DNA of 19,713 bases from DAIDKA01 sp035943195 (GCA_035943195.1 DASZCK010000143.1:1-19713); one strand, 5' to 3'; counted from the stretch's first letter, positions 8,618 to 16,367 are shown. The notes: generated by a model from the sequence alone, not told the origin. Made by a program: numbers and translations.

Positions 8618-9919
8618 ATGCACAAGACTGAACCGCACGTCCGATCCGAAACCCTGTACCAGCGCGCGCGGCGCGTGATTCCCGGTGGCGTGAACTCACC
8701 GGTGCGCGCCTTTCGCGCCGTGGGCGGCTCGCCCCTTTTCATCAGCCGCGGATCCGGTCCCTACATTTTCGATGCCGACGGCAACCGCTATCTGGATTTT
8801 GTGGGTTCCTGGGGCCCGCTGATCCTGGGCCATGCGCATCCACGGGTAATCGAGGCCATCCACCAGGCCTGCCGTCACGGCACCACCTTCGGCGCGCCCT
8901 GCCAGGGCGAGGTGGAACTGGCGGAGCGTGTCGTCAAGGCATATCCAGGCCTCGAGCAGGTGCGTTTCGTGTCCTCGGGCACCGAGGCCACCATGAGCGC
9001 CATCCGCCTGGCCCGCGCCGTCAGCGGGCGTGAGCTCATCGTGAAGTTCTCCGGCTGTTACCACGGTCATGCGGATCACCTGCTGGTGGCCGCGGGCTCC
9101 GGGCTCGCCACCTTTGGCACCGCCTCCTCGGCCGGTGTGCCGTCGGGCTTCGTGGCCAGCACGCGCGTGCTGCCGCTGGATGATGACCAGGCGCTGCGTG
9201 ATCTCTTCGCCCGCGAGGGTTCGGACATCGCCGCGGTGATCATCGAGCCGGTGCCCGCCAACCACGGCCTCCTTCTACAACGCAAGGCTTTCCTGAACCT
9301 GCTGCGCGAGCAGACCCGCAGCCACGGGGCGCTCCTGATTTTCGACGAAGTGATCTCAGGTTTTCGCGTGGCCCGTGGCGGTGCCGCCGAGTACTACGGC
9401 ATCACGCCCGACATGGCCACCTTCGGCAAGATCATCGGCGGCGGCATGCCCGTGGGCGCCTTCGGCGCCTCCACGGCCATCATGAGCCGTCTGGCGCCCG
9501 ACGGAGATACCTACCAGGCCGGCACTCTGTCGGGTAATCCCGTGGCCATGGCGGCGGGTCTTGCCACCCTTGACGTCCTGGAGCGCGAAGCGGCCTGGGA
9601 CCAGCTCGAAGCGCGCGGCGCGCGTTTGCAACAGCTGCTGTCACCGGTGGTGGGCAATGCCGGCTTCCCGCTGCAGCTGGTGCGTCTGGGATCACTGCTG
9701 TGGCTGTCGCTGCACGACGAGCCGGTGCTGCGCCGGGCCGGCACGCTGGCGCCGGCGGCGGCGACGCGCTTTGCGAAAATCTTCCATGCCATGCTGGCAC
9801 GCGGTGTCTACATCGCCCCGTCCGCCTATGAGGTGATCTTCGTCTCGCTGGCCCACTGCGATGAGGATCTGCAGCGCTTCGCCGCCGCACTCGCCGAGTC
9901 GGTGGCAGAGGCCGCATGA
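8618..9919 (+). CDS. hemL: Glutamate-1-semialdehyde 2,1-aminomutase
   Basis: HemL converts glutamate-1-semialdehyde, received from HemA, into 5-aminolevulinate using a pyridoxamine/pyridoxal phosphate cofactor. The 433-residue sequence is typical: PGGVNSPVRAF (22-32), DADGNRYLDFVGSWGP (52-67), SSGTEATM (119-126), GCYHGH (146-151), FDEVISGFR (242-250, Asp243 at the pyridine nitrogen) and the Schiff-base Lys271 in FGKIIGGGMPVGAFG. The N-terminal PGGVNSPVRA signature distinguishes it from general class III aminotransferases. The start follows the hemA stop by three bases. Its own stop overlaps the start of the histidine kinase as ATGA. Confidence 0.97.
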   Translation: MHKTEPHVRSETLYQRARRVIPGGVNSPVRAFRAVGGSPLFISRGSGPYIFDADGNRYLDFVGSWGPLILGHAHPRVIEAIHQACRHGTTFGAPCQGEVELAERVVKAYPGLEQVRFVSSGTEATMSAIRLARAVSGRELIVKFSGCYHGHADHLLVAAGSGLATFGTASSAGVPSGFVASTRVLPLDDDQALRDLFAREGSDIAAVIIEPVPANHGLLLQRKAFLNLLREQTRSHGALLIFDEVISGFRVARGGAAEYYGITPDMATFGKIIGGGMPVGAFGASTAIMSRLAPDGDTYQAGTLSGNPVAMAAGLATLDVLEREAAWDQLEARGARLQQLLSPVVGNAGFPLQLVRLGSLLWLSLHDEPVLRRAGTLAPAAATRFAKIFHAMLARGVYIAPSAYEVIFVSLAHCDEDLQRFAAALAESVAEAA

Positions 9920-10995
9920 AACGCACCCGCGTCTTTCAGATCACGGTGCTGCTGCTGGTCATCGTGGCAGTGTTCCAAGTGGGGTACTGGCTCTATGACC
10001 AGCACCTGCGCGGTGCCGAACGCACCGCCGCGCTCGACCGACTGTACGAGCAGCAAAGCACCGCCGCACGCGCCCTGCTCGCCGCGGGCGTACCGGTGGC
10101 GCGGGTCTCGGTGCTGTTCCCCGATCTGGCGGTGACCGCCGACCGGGCGGCGCTGGCGGATGAGCAGCGAGTGATGCTGCTGGATGAGCAACGGCAGCGC
10201 CTGCGACAGTATCGGTGGGAAGGCGGATTCTTTCTGTTTGCCTTGTTCGCCTGCATTGGCGCGATCTTCGCGGCGCTGCGCGCCGAGACTCGCGTGCTGA
10301 ATGAACAGGAACAGTTTCTGGCACTCGTGTCGCACCAGTTCAAGACGCCGCTCGCGAGCCTGCAGTTGTCGCTCGAGACCATGAGCCTGCGGCAATTGCC
10401 ACACGAGCATTCGCGCGCGCTGGTCGAGAGGATGCTCGGCGACCTCACCCGCATGGAGACCATGGTGGGCCAGATCCTCGACGGCTCACGGCTGTCGCAG
10501 GGACGCATGGAGTTGAAATCCGAGGCGGTGCCGCTGGCGGGCACCGTGAAGCGCGTGGTCAGCCAGTATCTGGAGCGAGCTCAGACCGATCACATCAGCA
10601 TCGAATCAGAAGTGCCCGCGCAGCTGCAGGTGCTCTCGGACCCCTTGGCCGTGGACGCCGTGGTACGCAATATTCTGGAGAATGCGCTGGCGGCGGTGGC
10701 GCCGGTGGGCGGCGGCAAGGTCACGCTGATCGCGCGCGCATTGGGCGCCGAAATCGAACTCGCGGTACGCGATAGCGGCATTGGTTTTCGTGCCGCCGAC
10801 CAGGACCAGCTGTTCCGCAAGTTCTCCCGCCTCAACGCCGGTGCCGGCAGCAGCTACTACGGCACGGGCCTTGGGCTCTTCATCGTGCGGCGCCTGATGC
10901 AGCTCACCGGTGGCCGCGTCAGCGCCAGCAGCGAGGGATTGGGCCGCGGCGCCGAATTCCTGCTGCATTGGCCCAGCGCTCCGGAGCAGACATGA
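9916..10995 (+). CDS. Membrane sensor histidine kinase embedded in the heme operon
   Basis: The 359-residue protein has a membrane helix at about residues 7-27, a short periplasmic loop of about 75 residues (28-102), and a second helix at about 103-122. The cytoplasmic part is a complete HisKA-type kinase: H-box LVSHQFKTPLASL with phospho-accepting His140, N-box NILENA (252-257), G1 DSGIGF (286-291) and G2 GTGLGL (316-321). No recognisable HAMP, PAS or heme-binding CxxCH motif is seen; the loop between helices is unfamiliar to me, so the signal is unknown. It overlaps hemL upstream and the response regulator downstream by four bases each, so it is made together with the heme enzymes. A role in sensing heme or porphyrin supply is inference from context. 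Confidence 0.92.
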   Translation: MKRTRVFQITVLLLVIVAVFQVGYWLYDQHLRGAERTAALDRLYEQQSTAARALLAAGVPVARVSVLFPDLAVTADRAALADEQRVMLLDEQRQRLRQYRWEGGFFLFALFACIGAIFAALRAETRVLNEQEQFLALVSHQFKTPLASLQLSLETMSLRQLPHEHSRALVERMLGDLTRMETMVGQILDGSRLSQGRMELKSEAVPLAGTVKRVVSQYLERAQTDHISIESEVPAQLQVLSDPLAVDAVVRNILENALAAVAPVGGGKVTLIARALGAEIELAVRDSGIGFRAADQDQLFRKFSRLNAGAGSSYYGTGLGLFIVRRLMQLTGGRVSASSEGLGRGAEFLLHWPSAPEQT

Positions 10996-11714
10996 ACTCG
11001 GCGCTGTATCGCGTGCTGGTGGTCGAGGATGACGCGCATCTGGCGGCCGGCGTGGTCGAGAACCTGCGTGCCGAGGGCTACGAGGTCGAAAGCATCGCCG
11101 ATGGACGCAAGGCCGTGGACTGGTTTGAATCCCACAGCTGCGATCTGATCATCCTGGACGTCATGCTCCCGGGCATGGATGGCTTCGCGGTGTGCAGTAC
11201 GCTGCGCGGCCGTGGTACGACCACGCCGGTACTGTTCCTGACGGCACTCGGCGATGCCGCGGATCGGGTGCGCGGACTGGAGGCCGGCGGTGATGACTAT
11301 CTCGCCAAGCCCTTTCACCTGCAGGAATTCCTTTTGCGGGTGCGCGCCATTCTGCGCCGCTGGGACTGGTATCGCGCGAGCGTGCGCGCGCCGGGCGCGG
11401 ACCTGCTTAAATTCGCCGGCAACGAAGTGGACTTTCGCGCCTTCCGCGGCCGCTCCTGGAACGGTGAGGTGCAGGAGCTGACCGAAAAGGAGGCCATGAT
11501 CCTCAAAGTGCTGGCCGAGACGCCCGGTGAGATCGTCTCGCGCGAGGATCTGCTGGAGAAGGTATGGGGCTATGATGTCTTTCCCTCCACCCGCACGGTC
11601 GATAACTTCATCCTGAGGTTGCGCAAGCGCTTCGAGCGCGATCCCGCCAATCCCATTCATTTTCTGACGGTGTGGGGCGTGGGCTACCGCTTCATGTCCG
11701 GAGAGGCACCGTGA
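10992..11714 (+). CDS. OmpR/PhoB-family response regulator embedded in the heme operon
   Basis: The 240-residue protein has an N-terminal receiver domain with acidic pocket VEDD (11-14), phospho-acceptor Asp56 in IILDVMLPGMDGF, Thr84 in FLTALGD and Lys106 in YLAKPF, all standard positions. The C-terminal part is a winged-helix DNA-binding domain: ELTEKEAMIL, then WGYDVFPSTRTVDNFILRLRKR, and a final GVGYRF wing. The ATG at 10992 overlaps the kinase stop (ATGA), and the TGA overlaps the GTG of hemC, so it is the cognate partner of the kinase. An upstream in-frame start inside the kinase gene is possible but would add residues before the first strand. Its targets are unknown; autoregulation of the hem operon is the obvious hypothesis. 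Confidence 0.95.
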   Translation: MNSALYRVLVVEDDAHLAAGVVENLRAEGYEVESIADGRKAVDWFESHSCDLIILDVMLPGMDGFAVCSTLRGRGTTTPVLFLTALGDAADRVRGLEAGGDDYLAKPFHLQEFLLRVRAILRRWDWYRASVRAPGADLLKFAGNEVDFRAFRGRSWNGEVQELTEKEAMILKVLAETPGEIVSREDLLEKVWGYDVFPSTRTVDNFILRLRKRFERDPANPIHFLTVWGVGYRFMSGEAP

Positions 11715-12673
11715 GCGCCGGCCTGCTGCGCATCGGCACCCGCGCCTCGGCGCTGGCCCTGTGGCAGGCGCATACCGTGGCGGACCTGATCCGTTCGCAG
11801 CCCGGCGCACCGGCGGTCGAGCTGGTTCATATCAGGACCGAAGGCGATGTGCGCACCGATATCCCGCTGTGGGCCGCCGGGGGCCGGGCCTTCTTCACCC
11901 GCGAAATCGACCGTGCGCAGCTGGCCGGCGAGGTCGACATTGCCGTGCATTCGCTCAAGGACCTGTCGACCCTGGTGGCGGAGGGGCTGGAGCTGGCGGC
12001 CGTGCTGCAGCGTGAGGATCCCCGCGATGCCCTCATCACGCGCTCGGGTGCGGCGCTGAAGGAACTGCCGCCGGGTGCACGCGTCGGTACCAGCAGTCTG
12101 CGCCGACGCGCCTTCCTGCTGCGCGCCCGCCCGGATCTCGAGCTTTTGGAACTGCGCGGCAATGTGCCCACCCGCATCGAACGACTGGAGCAGGGTAAGT
12201 ACGATGCCATCGTGCTCGCCACCGCGGGTTTGAAGCGCCTGGGGCTGGATGCGCATATTGCCGCGCACCTCGACGTTCGGGTCATGCCGCCGGCGGTATC
12301 GCAGGGCGCGATCGGCGTGTGCGCGCGAGCCGGCGACGAAGCCTCCCTGCGATGGCTGCGTGCGCTGGACCACAGCGCGACGCGGCTGGCGGTAACCGCC
12401 GAGCGTGCGCTGCTGCGACGCCTGGAGGGCGGCTGCCAGGTGCCGCTGGGTGCGCTGGCGGTGCTCGACCGGCAGCAGCTGCAGCTGCAGGCCAGTGTCT
12501 GTGCGCTGGATGGCACCGATTCCCTCGATGGCCAGGATCAGGCGGCTATCGGCGAGGAGCCACTGGCAGCCGCTGTCGCGCTGGGGATGCGCGTGGCCGA
12601 GGAACTGCTGTCACGTGGCGCTGCCGGCATCATCGCCCAGCAGCGCACACCGCTGACGCCGGATCTGCCATGA
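11711..12673 (+). CDS. hemC: Porphobilinogen deaminase (hydroxymethylbilane synthase)
   Basis: HemC joins four porphobilinogens into hydroxymethylbilane on a covalently bound dipyrromethane primer. The 320-residue protein carries the primer-attachment Cys242 in LEGGCQVPLGA and the catalytic Asp84 in DIAVHSLKDL, the same number as in E. coli. Other signatures are RIGTRASALALWQA (7-20), GTSSLRRRA (126-134), ELRGNVPTRI (147-156) and the ALLRRLEGG lead-in to the cofactor site. The GTG start at 11711 is chosen because it overlaps the regulator stop as GTGA and begins just before the first strand; an in-frame start 13 codons earlier lies inside the regulator gene and is unlikely. Confidence 0.97.
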   Translation: MSAGLLRIGTRASALALWQAHTVADLIRSQPGAPAVELVHIRTEGDVRTDIPLWAAGGRAFFTREIDRAQLAGEVDIAVHSLKDLSTLVAEGLELAAVLQREDPRDALITRSGAALKELPPGARVGTSSLRRRAFLLRARPDLELLELRGNVPTRIERLEQGKYDAIVLATAGLKRLGLDAHIAAHLDVRVMPPAVSQGAIGVCARAGDEASLRWLRALDHSATRLAVTAERALLRRLEGGCQVPLGALAVLDRQQLQLQASVCALDGTDSLDGQDQAAIGEEPLAAAVALGMRVAEELLSRGAAGIIAQQRTPLTPDLP

Positions 12674-13419
12674 GTTGGCCGGTGGTGGTAACGCGGGATG
12701 AGCCGGCCGACGGCCCCTTGAGCCGCGAGCTGCGCGCCCTGGGCCTGACGGTGCTGGGTTGGCCGGTGCTCAGCATAGGACCGGCCGCTGACTTCGGGCC
12801 GCTGCAGCAGGCGCTGCGCCGTTTGAATCAATTCGACTGGCTGGTATTCGCCAGCCAGCATGCCGTTGCCGAAGTGGTGCGTCGCGTGCCCGTGCCGCCG
12901 GCCTACCTCAACATCGCGGCCGTGGGCGCCAGTACCGCGCAGGCGTTGCAGGCAGCGGGCTGGGCGGTCAGCGCGGTGCCCGATGAGCAAAGTGCCGAAG
13001 GCCTGGTGGCATTGCTCGCCCCGCAACTGAAGACCGGCAGCCGGGTACTGTTCCCGGCAGGGTCCCGCTCCCTGCCGACGCTGCGCACCGGTCTTGCGGC
13101 CGCCGGGGCCAGCGTCATGCAGGTTGAGGCCTACGCAACCACCGCCGCCGTCCTGGATGTTGGCAGCTGTCACGACTGGGTCGGGCGACGCGCCATTGGG
13201 GCGGTGACCTTCACCAGCCCCTCCGCGGTGGCCGAACTCGACCGCGCCCTGGGGTCTGCCGCCTTCGACCAGCTGCTGGATGGCGCGACGGCCATCGCGC
13301 TGGGGCCGACCACCGGCAGGACCCTGGCATCCCGGGGTTATCCCAGCGTATTGGCCACGCCGCCGACCCTGACGGGCATGGCCCACACCACGCTACGACT
13401 CATTCAAATGCGAGTATGA
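12670..13419 (+). CDS. hemD: Uroporphyrinogen-III synthase
   Basis: HemD closes hydroxymethylbilane to uroporphyrinogen III while inverting ring D. The family is poorly conserved, but this 249-residue protein shows its landmarks: VVVTRDEP at the N-terminus, a central WLVFASQHAV, then VGASTAQAL, VLFPAGSRSLPTL, VEAYAT and, in the second lobe, VTFTSPSAVAELD and IALGPTTGRTL. The two-lobed pattern of FxS followed by AV fits the family. It begins with an ATG that overlaps the hemC stop by four bases and ends in TGA overlapping hemB. Position between hemC and hemB supports the assignment more strongly than sequence alone. The frame is open far upstream into hemC, but that part is shadow. Confidence 0.93.
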   Translation: MSWPVVVTRDEPADGPLSRELRALGLTVLGWPVLSIGPAADFGPLQQALRRLNQFDWLVFASQHAVAEVVRRVPVPPAYLNIAAVGASTAQALQAAGWAVSAVPDEQSAEGLVALLAPQLKTGSRVLFPAGSRSLPTLRTGLAAAGASVMQVEAYATTAAVLDVGSCHDWVGRRAIGAVTFTSPSAVAELDRALGSAAFDQLLDGATAIALGPTTGRTLASRGYPSVLATPPTLTGMAHTTLRLIQMRV

Positions 13420-14405
13420 CCATGGGTTTTCCAACCGCAAGACCGCGCCGCCTGCGCCAGAGTGATACCTGGCGGGCCATGGTGCGCGAGACCGAACTAT
13501 CCGTTGCCGACTTCGTGTACCCGATGTTCATCGTGCCGGGCACCAAGATACGGCACCCGGTCTCCAGCATGCCGGGAGTCGCGCAGTTCTCGGTCGATGA
13601 AATCATTCTCGAGGCGGGCAAGGTGGCACAGACCGGCGTGCGCGCCATCATCCTGTTCAGCGCGCCGGATCAGAAGGACCCGCAGGCTTCAGCATTCCTC
13701 GATCCGCAGGGCCTGGTGCCCCGTGCCATCGCCGGCATCAAGGCGGCCTGCCCGGAACTTCTGGTGTGGACCGATGTATGCCTGTGCAGCGCCACCGATC
13801 ACGGCCACTGCGGACACGTGCTGGCCAACGGCGTCATCGACAATGATTCCTCGATCGCAACCCTGGCGGAGGTCGCGCTCAATCACGCGCGCGCGGGCGC
13901 CGATGCCGTGGCGCCCAGTGACATGATGGATGGACGCGTGGCCGCCATCCGCCAGCGACTGGATGCGAACGGCTTCACGGCAACGCCCGTGGTGTCCTAC
14001 GCCGCCAAATATGCCTCGGCCTTCTACGGACCGTTCCGTGAGGCCGCCGACTCGGCGCCGGCCTTCGGCGACCGGCGCTCCTACCAGATGGACCCGGCCA
14101 ATGCGCGCGAAGCGCTGCGCGAGGTGCTGCTGGATGTGGAGGAGGGGGCCGACATGGTCATGGTCAAACCGGCCGGGCCTTACCTCGATGTGATCCGGCG
14201 CGTGCGCGAGGCGGTCAACATTCCGGTGGTGGCCTATCAGGTCTCGGGCGAATACAGCCTGCTCAAGGCGGCGGCCGAGCGCGGCTGGATCGAGGAGCGG
14301 GCCGCTGCCCTGGAGACTCTCATTGGGATCAAGCGCGCGGGCGCCGACCTGATCCTGTCGTATTTCGCGCCACAGATATCCGCATGGCTCGGCCAGGATA
14401 AATAG
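13416..14405 (+). CDS. hemB: Delta-aminolevulinic acid dehydratase (porphobilinogen synthase)
   Basis: HemB condenses two 5-aminolevulinates to porphobilinogen. The 329-residue protein has the two active-site lysines: Lys198 in SYAAKYASAFYGPFREA and the Schiff-base Lys251 in MVMVKPAGPYLD. The metal-binding loop DVCLCSATDHGHCG contains Cys122, Cys124 and Cys132, the three-cysteine arrangement of zinc-binding HemB. The usual acidic residue after CLC is Ser here. The ATG at 13416 overlaps the hemD stop; a second ATG at 13422 is possible. Heme operons differ in gene order; here HemB sits after hemD although it acts before hemC. The gene ends in TAG immediately followed by an in-frame ATG of a five-codon frame leading to hemE. 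Confidence 0.97.
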   Translation: MTMGFPTARPRRLRQSDTWRAMVRETELSVADFVYPMFIVPGTKIRHPVSSMPGVAQFSVDEIILEAGKVAQTGVRAIILFSAPDQKDPQASAFLDPQGLVPRAIAGIKAACPELLVWTDVCLCSATDHGHCGHVLANGVIDNDSSIATLAEVALNHARAGADAVAPSDMMDGRVAAIRQRLDANGFTATPVVSYAAKYASAFYGPFREAADSAPAFGDRRSYQMDPANAREALREVLLDVEEGADMVMVKPAGPYLDVIRRVREAVNIPVVAYQVSGEYSLLKAAAERGWIEERAAALETLIGIKRAGADLILSYFAPQISAWLGQDK

Positions 14406-14423
14406 ATGAGCGACAAGTCATGA
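14395..14423 (+). promoter_or_regulatory. Five-codon reading frame with its own Shine-Dalgarno coupling hemB to hemE
   Basis: AGGA (14395-14398) lies seven bases before ATG 14406, which opens directly after the hemB TAG and encodes MSDKS before TGA 14421-14423. That TGA overlaps the hemE ATG at 14420 as ATGA. No purine-rich site of its own precedes hemE at a good distance. The motif ATGAGCGAC at 14406 nearly repeats the hemE start ATGAGTGAC 14 bases later, so the small frame may be a duplicated start. It probably relays ribosomes from hemB into hemE. Confidence 0.4.
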
Positions 14424-15466
14424 GTGACGCCGAGACAGTGTTCATCAGGGCCTGCCGCCGCCAGCCGGTGTCGCACACTCCCGTGTGGGTGATGCGCCAG
14501 GCCGGGCGTTACCTGCCCGAGTACCGCGCGTTGCGCTCGAAGGTGGATTTCGTCACCCTCACGCGCAGCGCGGAACTGGCCGCCGAAGTCACGCTGCAGC
14601 CGGTACAACGCTTCGCGCTGGATGCCGCCATCCTGTTCAGCGACATCATGACGCCGCTGCAGGGCATGGGTATTCCGCTCACCTTCGAGCCCGGCCCGGT
14701 CGTGGCCTCTCCGATCCGCACTCTGGAGCAGGTGCAGGCGCTGCCCGCCCTGATGCCCGAGCGCGATGTCCCCTTCGTGCTGGATGCGGTGAAATTGGTG
14801 CGCGCCAATGCGCCGCGCAGCGTACCCCTGATCGGCTTCGCCGGCGCGCCCTTCACGCTCTTGTGTTATCTCGTCAGCGGCAGGCCCTCCAAGGAATTCG
14901 GCATTGCCAGAAGCTTTCTCTACAACCAGCCCGAGGCCGCGACGGCGCTGATCGACCACTTGGGGGACGCCATGGCTGCCTACCTTGCGGCCCAGGCGCG
15001 CGCGGGGGCCCAGGCCCTGATGCTGTTCGAGTCCTGGGCGGGTCTGCTGGCGCCACCGCAGTTCCGACAGTTCGCGCTGCGGGGCGCGAAGCGCACCTTG
15101 AGTTCACTGCGTACGCTGGGCGTGCCCCTGATCTACTACGCCAATCAGGGTTCGGCACTGATGGAAGAAGTGCGGGCGTTGGATGTGGATGTCATAGGGG
15201 TCGACTGGCGGTCGCCACTGGGCGCCGTGCGCCGCACCCTGGGACCCGACAAGGCCGTACAGGGCAATCTCGACCCGGCCGCGCTGTTCGCCGAACCCGA
15301 GGAGCTCAAGCGCCAGATCGACATCGTGCTCGGCGAGGCGGGCCCGGGGCCGGGCCACATCTTCAACCTGGGTCACGGCATCTGGCCGGATACGGATCCG
15401 GATGCCGTCGCGCGACTCATAGATTACGTGCACGAGCGCACGCGCGCGGGTCGGGCCGAGGCGTGA
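14420..15466 (+). CDS. hemE: Uroporphyrinogen decarboxylase
   Basis: HemE removes four carboxylates from uroporphyrinogen III to give coproporphyrinogen III. The 348-residue protein contains the N-terminal signature PVWVMRQAGRYLPEYR (21-36, with Arg26 and Arg30), the active-site Asp75 in FSDIMTPLQGMG, GFAGAPFTLLCYLV (139-152), FESWAGLL, GVDWRSPL, VQGNLDPAALF and the closing NLGHGIWPDTDP. All match the family in order and spacing. The start ATG 14420 overlaps the stop of a five-codon upstream frame. The stop overlaps hemF by four bases (GTGA). Confidence 0.98.
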   Translation: MSDAETVFIRACRRQPVSHTPVWVMRQAGRYLPEYRALRSKVDFVTLTRSAELAAEVTLQPVQRFALDAAILFSDIMTPLQGMGIPLTFEPGPVVASPIRTLEQVQALPALMPERDVPFVLDAVKLVRANAPRSVPLIGFAGAPFTLLCYLVSGRPSKEFGIARSFLYNQPEAATALIDHLGDAMAAYLAAQARAGAQALMLFESWAGLLAPPQFRQFALRGAKRTLSSLRTLGVPLIYYANQGSALMEEVRALDVDVIGVDWRSPLGAVRRTLGPDKAVQGNLDPAALFAEPEELKRQIDIVLGEAGPGPGHIFNLGHGIWPDTDPDAVARLIDYVHERTRAGRAEA

Positions 15467-16290
15467 GCGCCGACGACTTCGCGCCCACCGCGGCTGCCTG
15501 GTTCGGCGACCTGCAGGCACGCATCTGCGCGCGCTTCGAGTCCTTCGAGCCGATCGCCCGTTTCAGCGCGCGGCCCTGGAGCAAACCCGACGGGCATCGC
15601 CTGCAGGGCGGGGGTGAGAGCCGCCTGATGCGCGGGGACGTCTTCGAGAAGGTGGGCGTGAATACCAGCCACGTCTGGGGCTCCTTCCCGCCGCAGTTTC
15701 GCGCCCAGGTGGCCGGCGCGCAGGAGTCCGACGGGCGCTTCACGGCCTGCGGCATATCACTCGTCGCGCATATGTCCAACCCCTACGTCCCGGCGGTGCA
15801 CATGAACCTGCGGTATCTGTGTACCAGCCGCGCGTGGTTCGGCGGCGGCTCGGATCTCACGCCGACATTTCCCTTCGATGAAGACACCGCGGATTTTCAT
15901 GCGGCCCTGCGTGGTGCCTGTGACGGCTACCGGCCCGACGCCTACGCCGAGTACAAGGCCTGGTGCGATCGGTACTTCTTCCTGCCTCATCGGCAGGAGC
16001 CGCGCGGCGTCGGCGGGATCTTCTTCGATGAGCTGGCCAGTGGCGATCTGCAGCGCGACTTCGCCTTCGTGCGTGCCGTGGGCGAGGCTTTTCTCGGCGT
16101 CTACCCGGCCCTGGTGGAGCGACGCTTCCGCACCCCGTTCGATGAGGCGGCCCGCGAACGGCTGCTGTTCAAGCGAGGCCGCTACGTCGAGTTCAACCTC
16201 GTCTACGACCGAGGAACCAAGTTTGGCTTCGGCACGGACGCCGACCCGGAGGCCTATCTGATGAGCCTGCCGCCCATCGTACGGTGGTAA
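15463..16290 (+). CDS. hemF: Oxygen-dependent coproporphyrinogen-III oxidase, short form
   Basis: HemF uses molecular oxygen to convert coproporphyrinogen III to protoporphyrinogen IX, which points to aerobic heme synthesis. The 275-residue protein has VFEKVGVNTSHVWG (60-73), NPYVPAVHMNLR (106-117), WFGGGSDLTP (125-134) and GRYVEFNLVYDRGTKFG (239-255). The four histidines corresponding to E. coli 96, 106, 145 and 175 are present as His103, His113, His145 and His176. It ends right after MSLPPIVRW; E. coli HemF has roughly 25 more residues after the same motif. The short ending resembles what I recall of alphaproteobacterial HemF. The GTG start at 15463 overlaps the hemE stop; the much longer open frame upstream is hemE shadow. 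Confidence 0.96.
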   Translation: MSADDFAPTAAAWFGDLQARICARFESFEPIARFSARPWSKPDGHRLQGGGESRLMRGDVFEKVGVNTSHVWGSFPPQFRAQVAGAQESDGRFTACGISLVAHMSNPYVPAVHMNLRYLCTSRAWFGGGSDLTPTFPFDEDTADFHAALRGACDGYRPDAYAEYKAWCDRYFFLPHRQEPRGVGGIFFDELASGDLQRDFAFVRAVGEAFLGVYPALVERRFRTPFDEAARERLLFKRGRYVEFNLVYDRGTKFGFGTDADPEAYLMSLPPIVRW

Positions 16291-16352
16291 AACCACTCAG
16301 CGGCTCCGTCGTATGGCAGTATGGCGCCCATCGCCGGCAGCGGATCGCCGGG

Positions 16353-16367
16353 ATAGCGCTATAAAAT
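16353..16367 (+). promoter_or_regulatory. Perfect palindrome overlapping a -10-like element at the NarL regulator start
   Basis: ATAGCGCTAT (16353-16362) is a perfect ten-base palindrome. It overlaps TATAAAAT (16360-16367), which resembles a sigma-70 -10 box and abuts the ATG at 16368. No good -35 is seen 16-18 bases upstream. The element lies in the 77-base gap after hemF, which also holds ATCGCCGG twice (16330-16337, 16344-16351). A protein bound to the palindrome would cover the -10. With a start so close the message would be leaderless, or the true start codon is further in. Confidence 0.4.

Noticed and set aside
9916..10995. Idea that the kinase binds heme through a CxxCH or similar motif
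   Set aside because: No such motif and no conserved periplasmic cysteines or paired histidines were found; heme sensing is suggested only by gene context.
12319..12669. N-terminal extension of hemD overlapping hemC
   Set aside because: Ala/Gly/Arg-rich frame of hemC; hemD similarity begins at ATG 12670, which overlaps the hemC stop.
14485..15462. Very long N-terminal extension of hemF overlapping hemE
   Set aside because: The extension is an out-of-frame reading of hemE. HemF family similarity begins just after GTG 15463.
16330..16351. Direct repeat ATCGCCGG with a possible CCGGC/GCCGG hairpin as terminator of the hem operon
   Set aside because: Stem of only five pairs with an eight-base loop, and no T-tract until the TATAAAAT element, which lies too far away. 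It is too weak to call a terminator.
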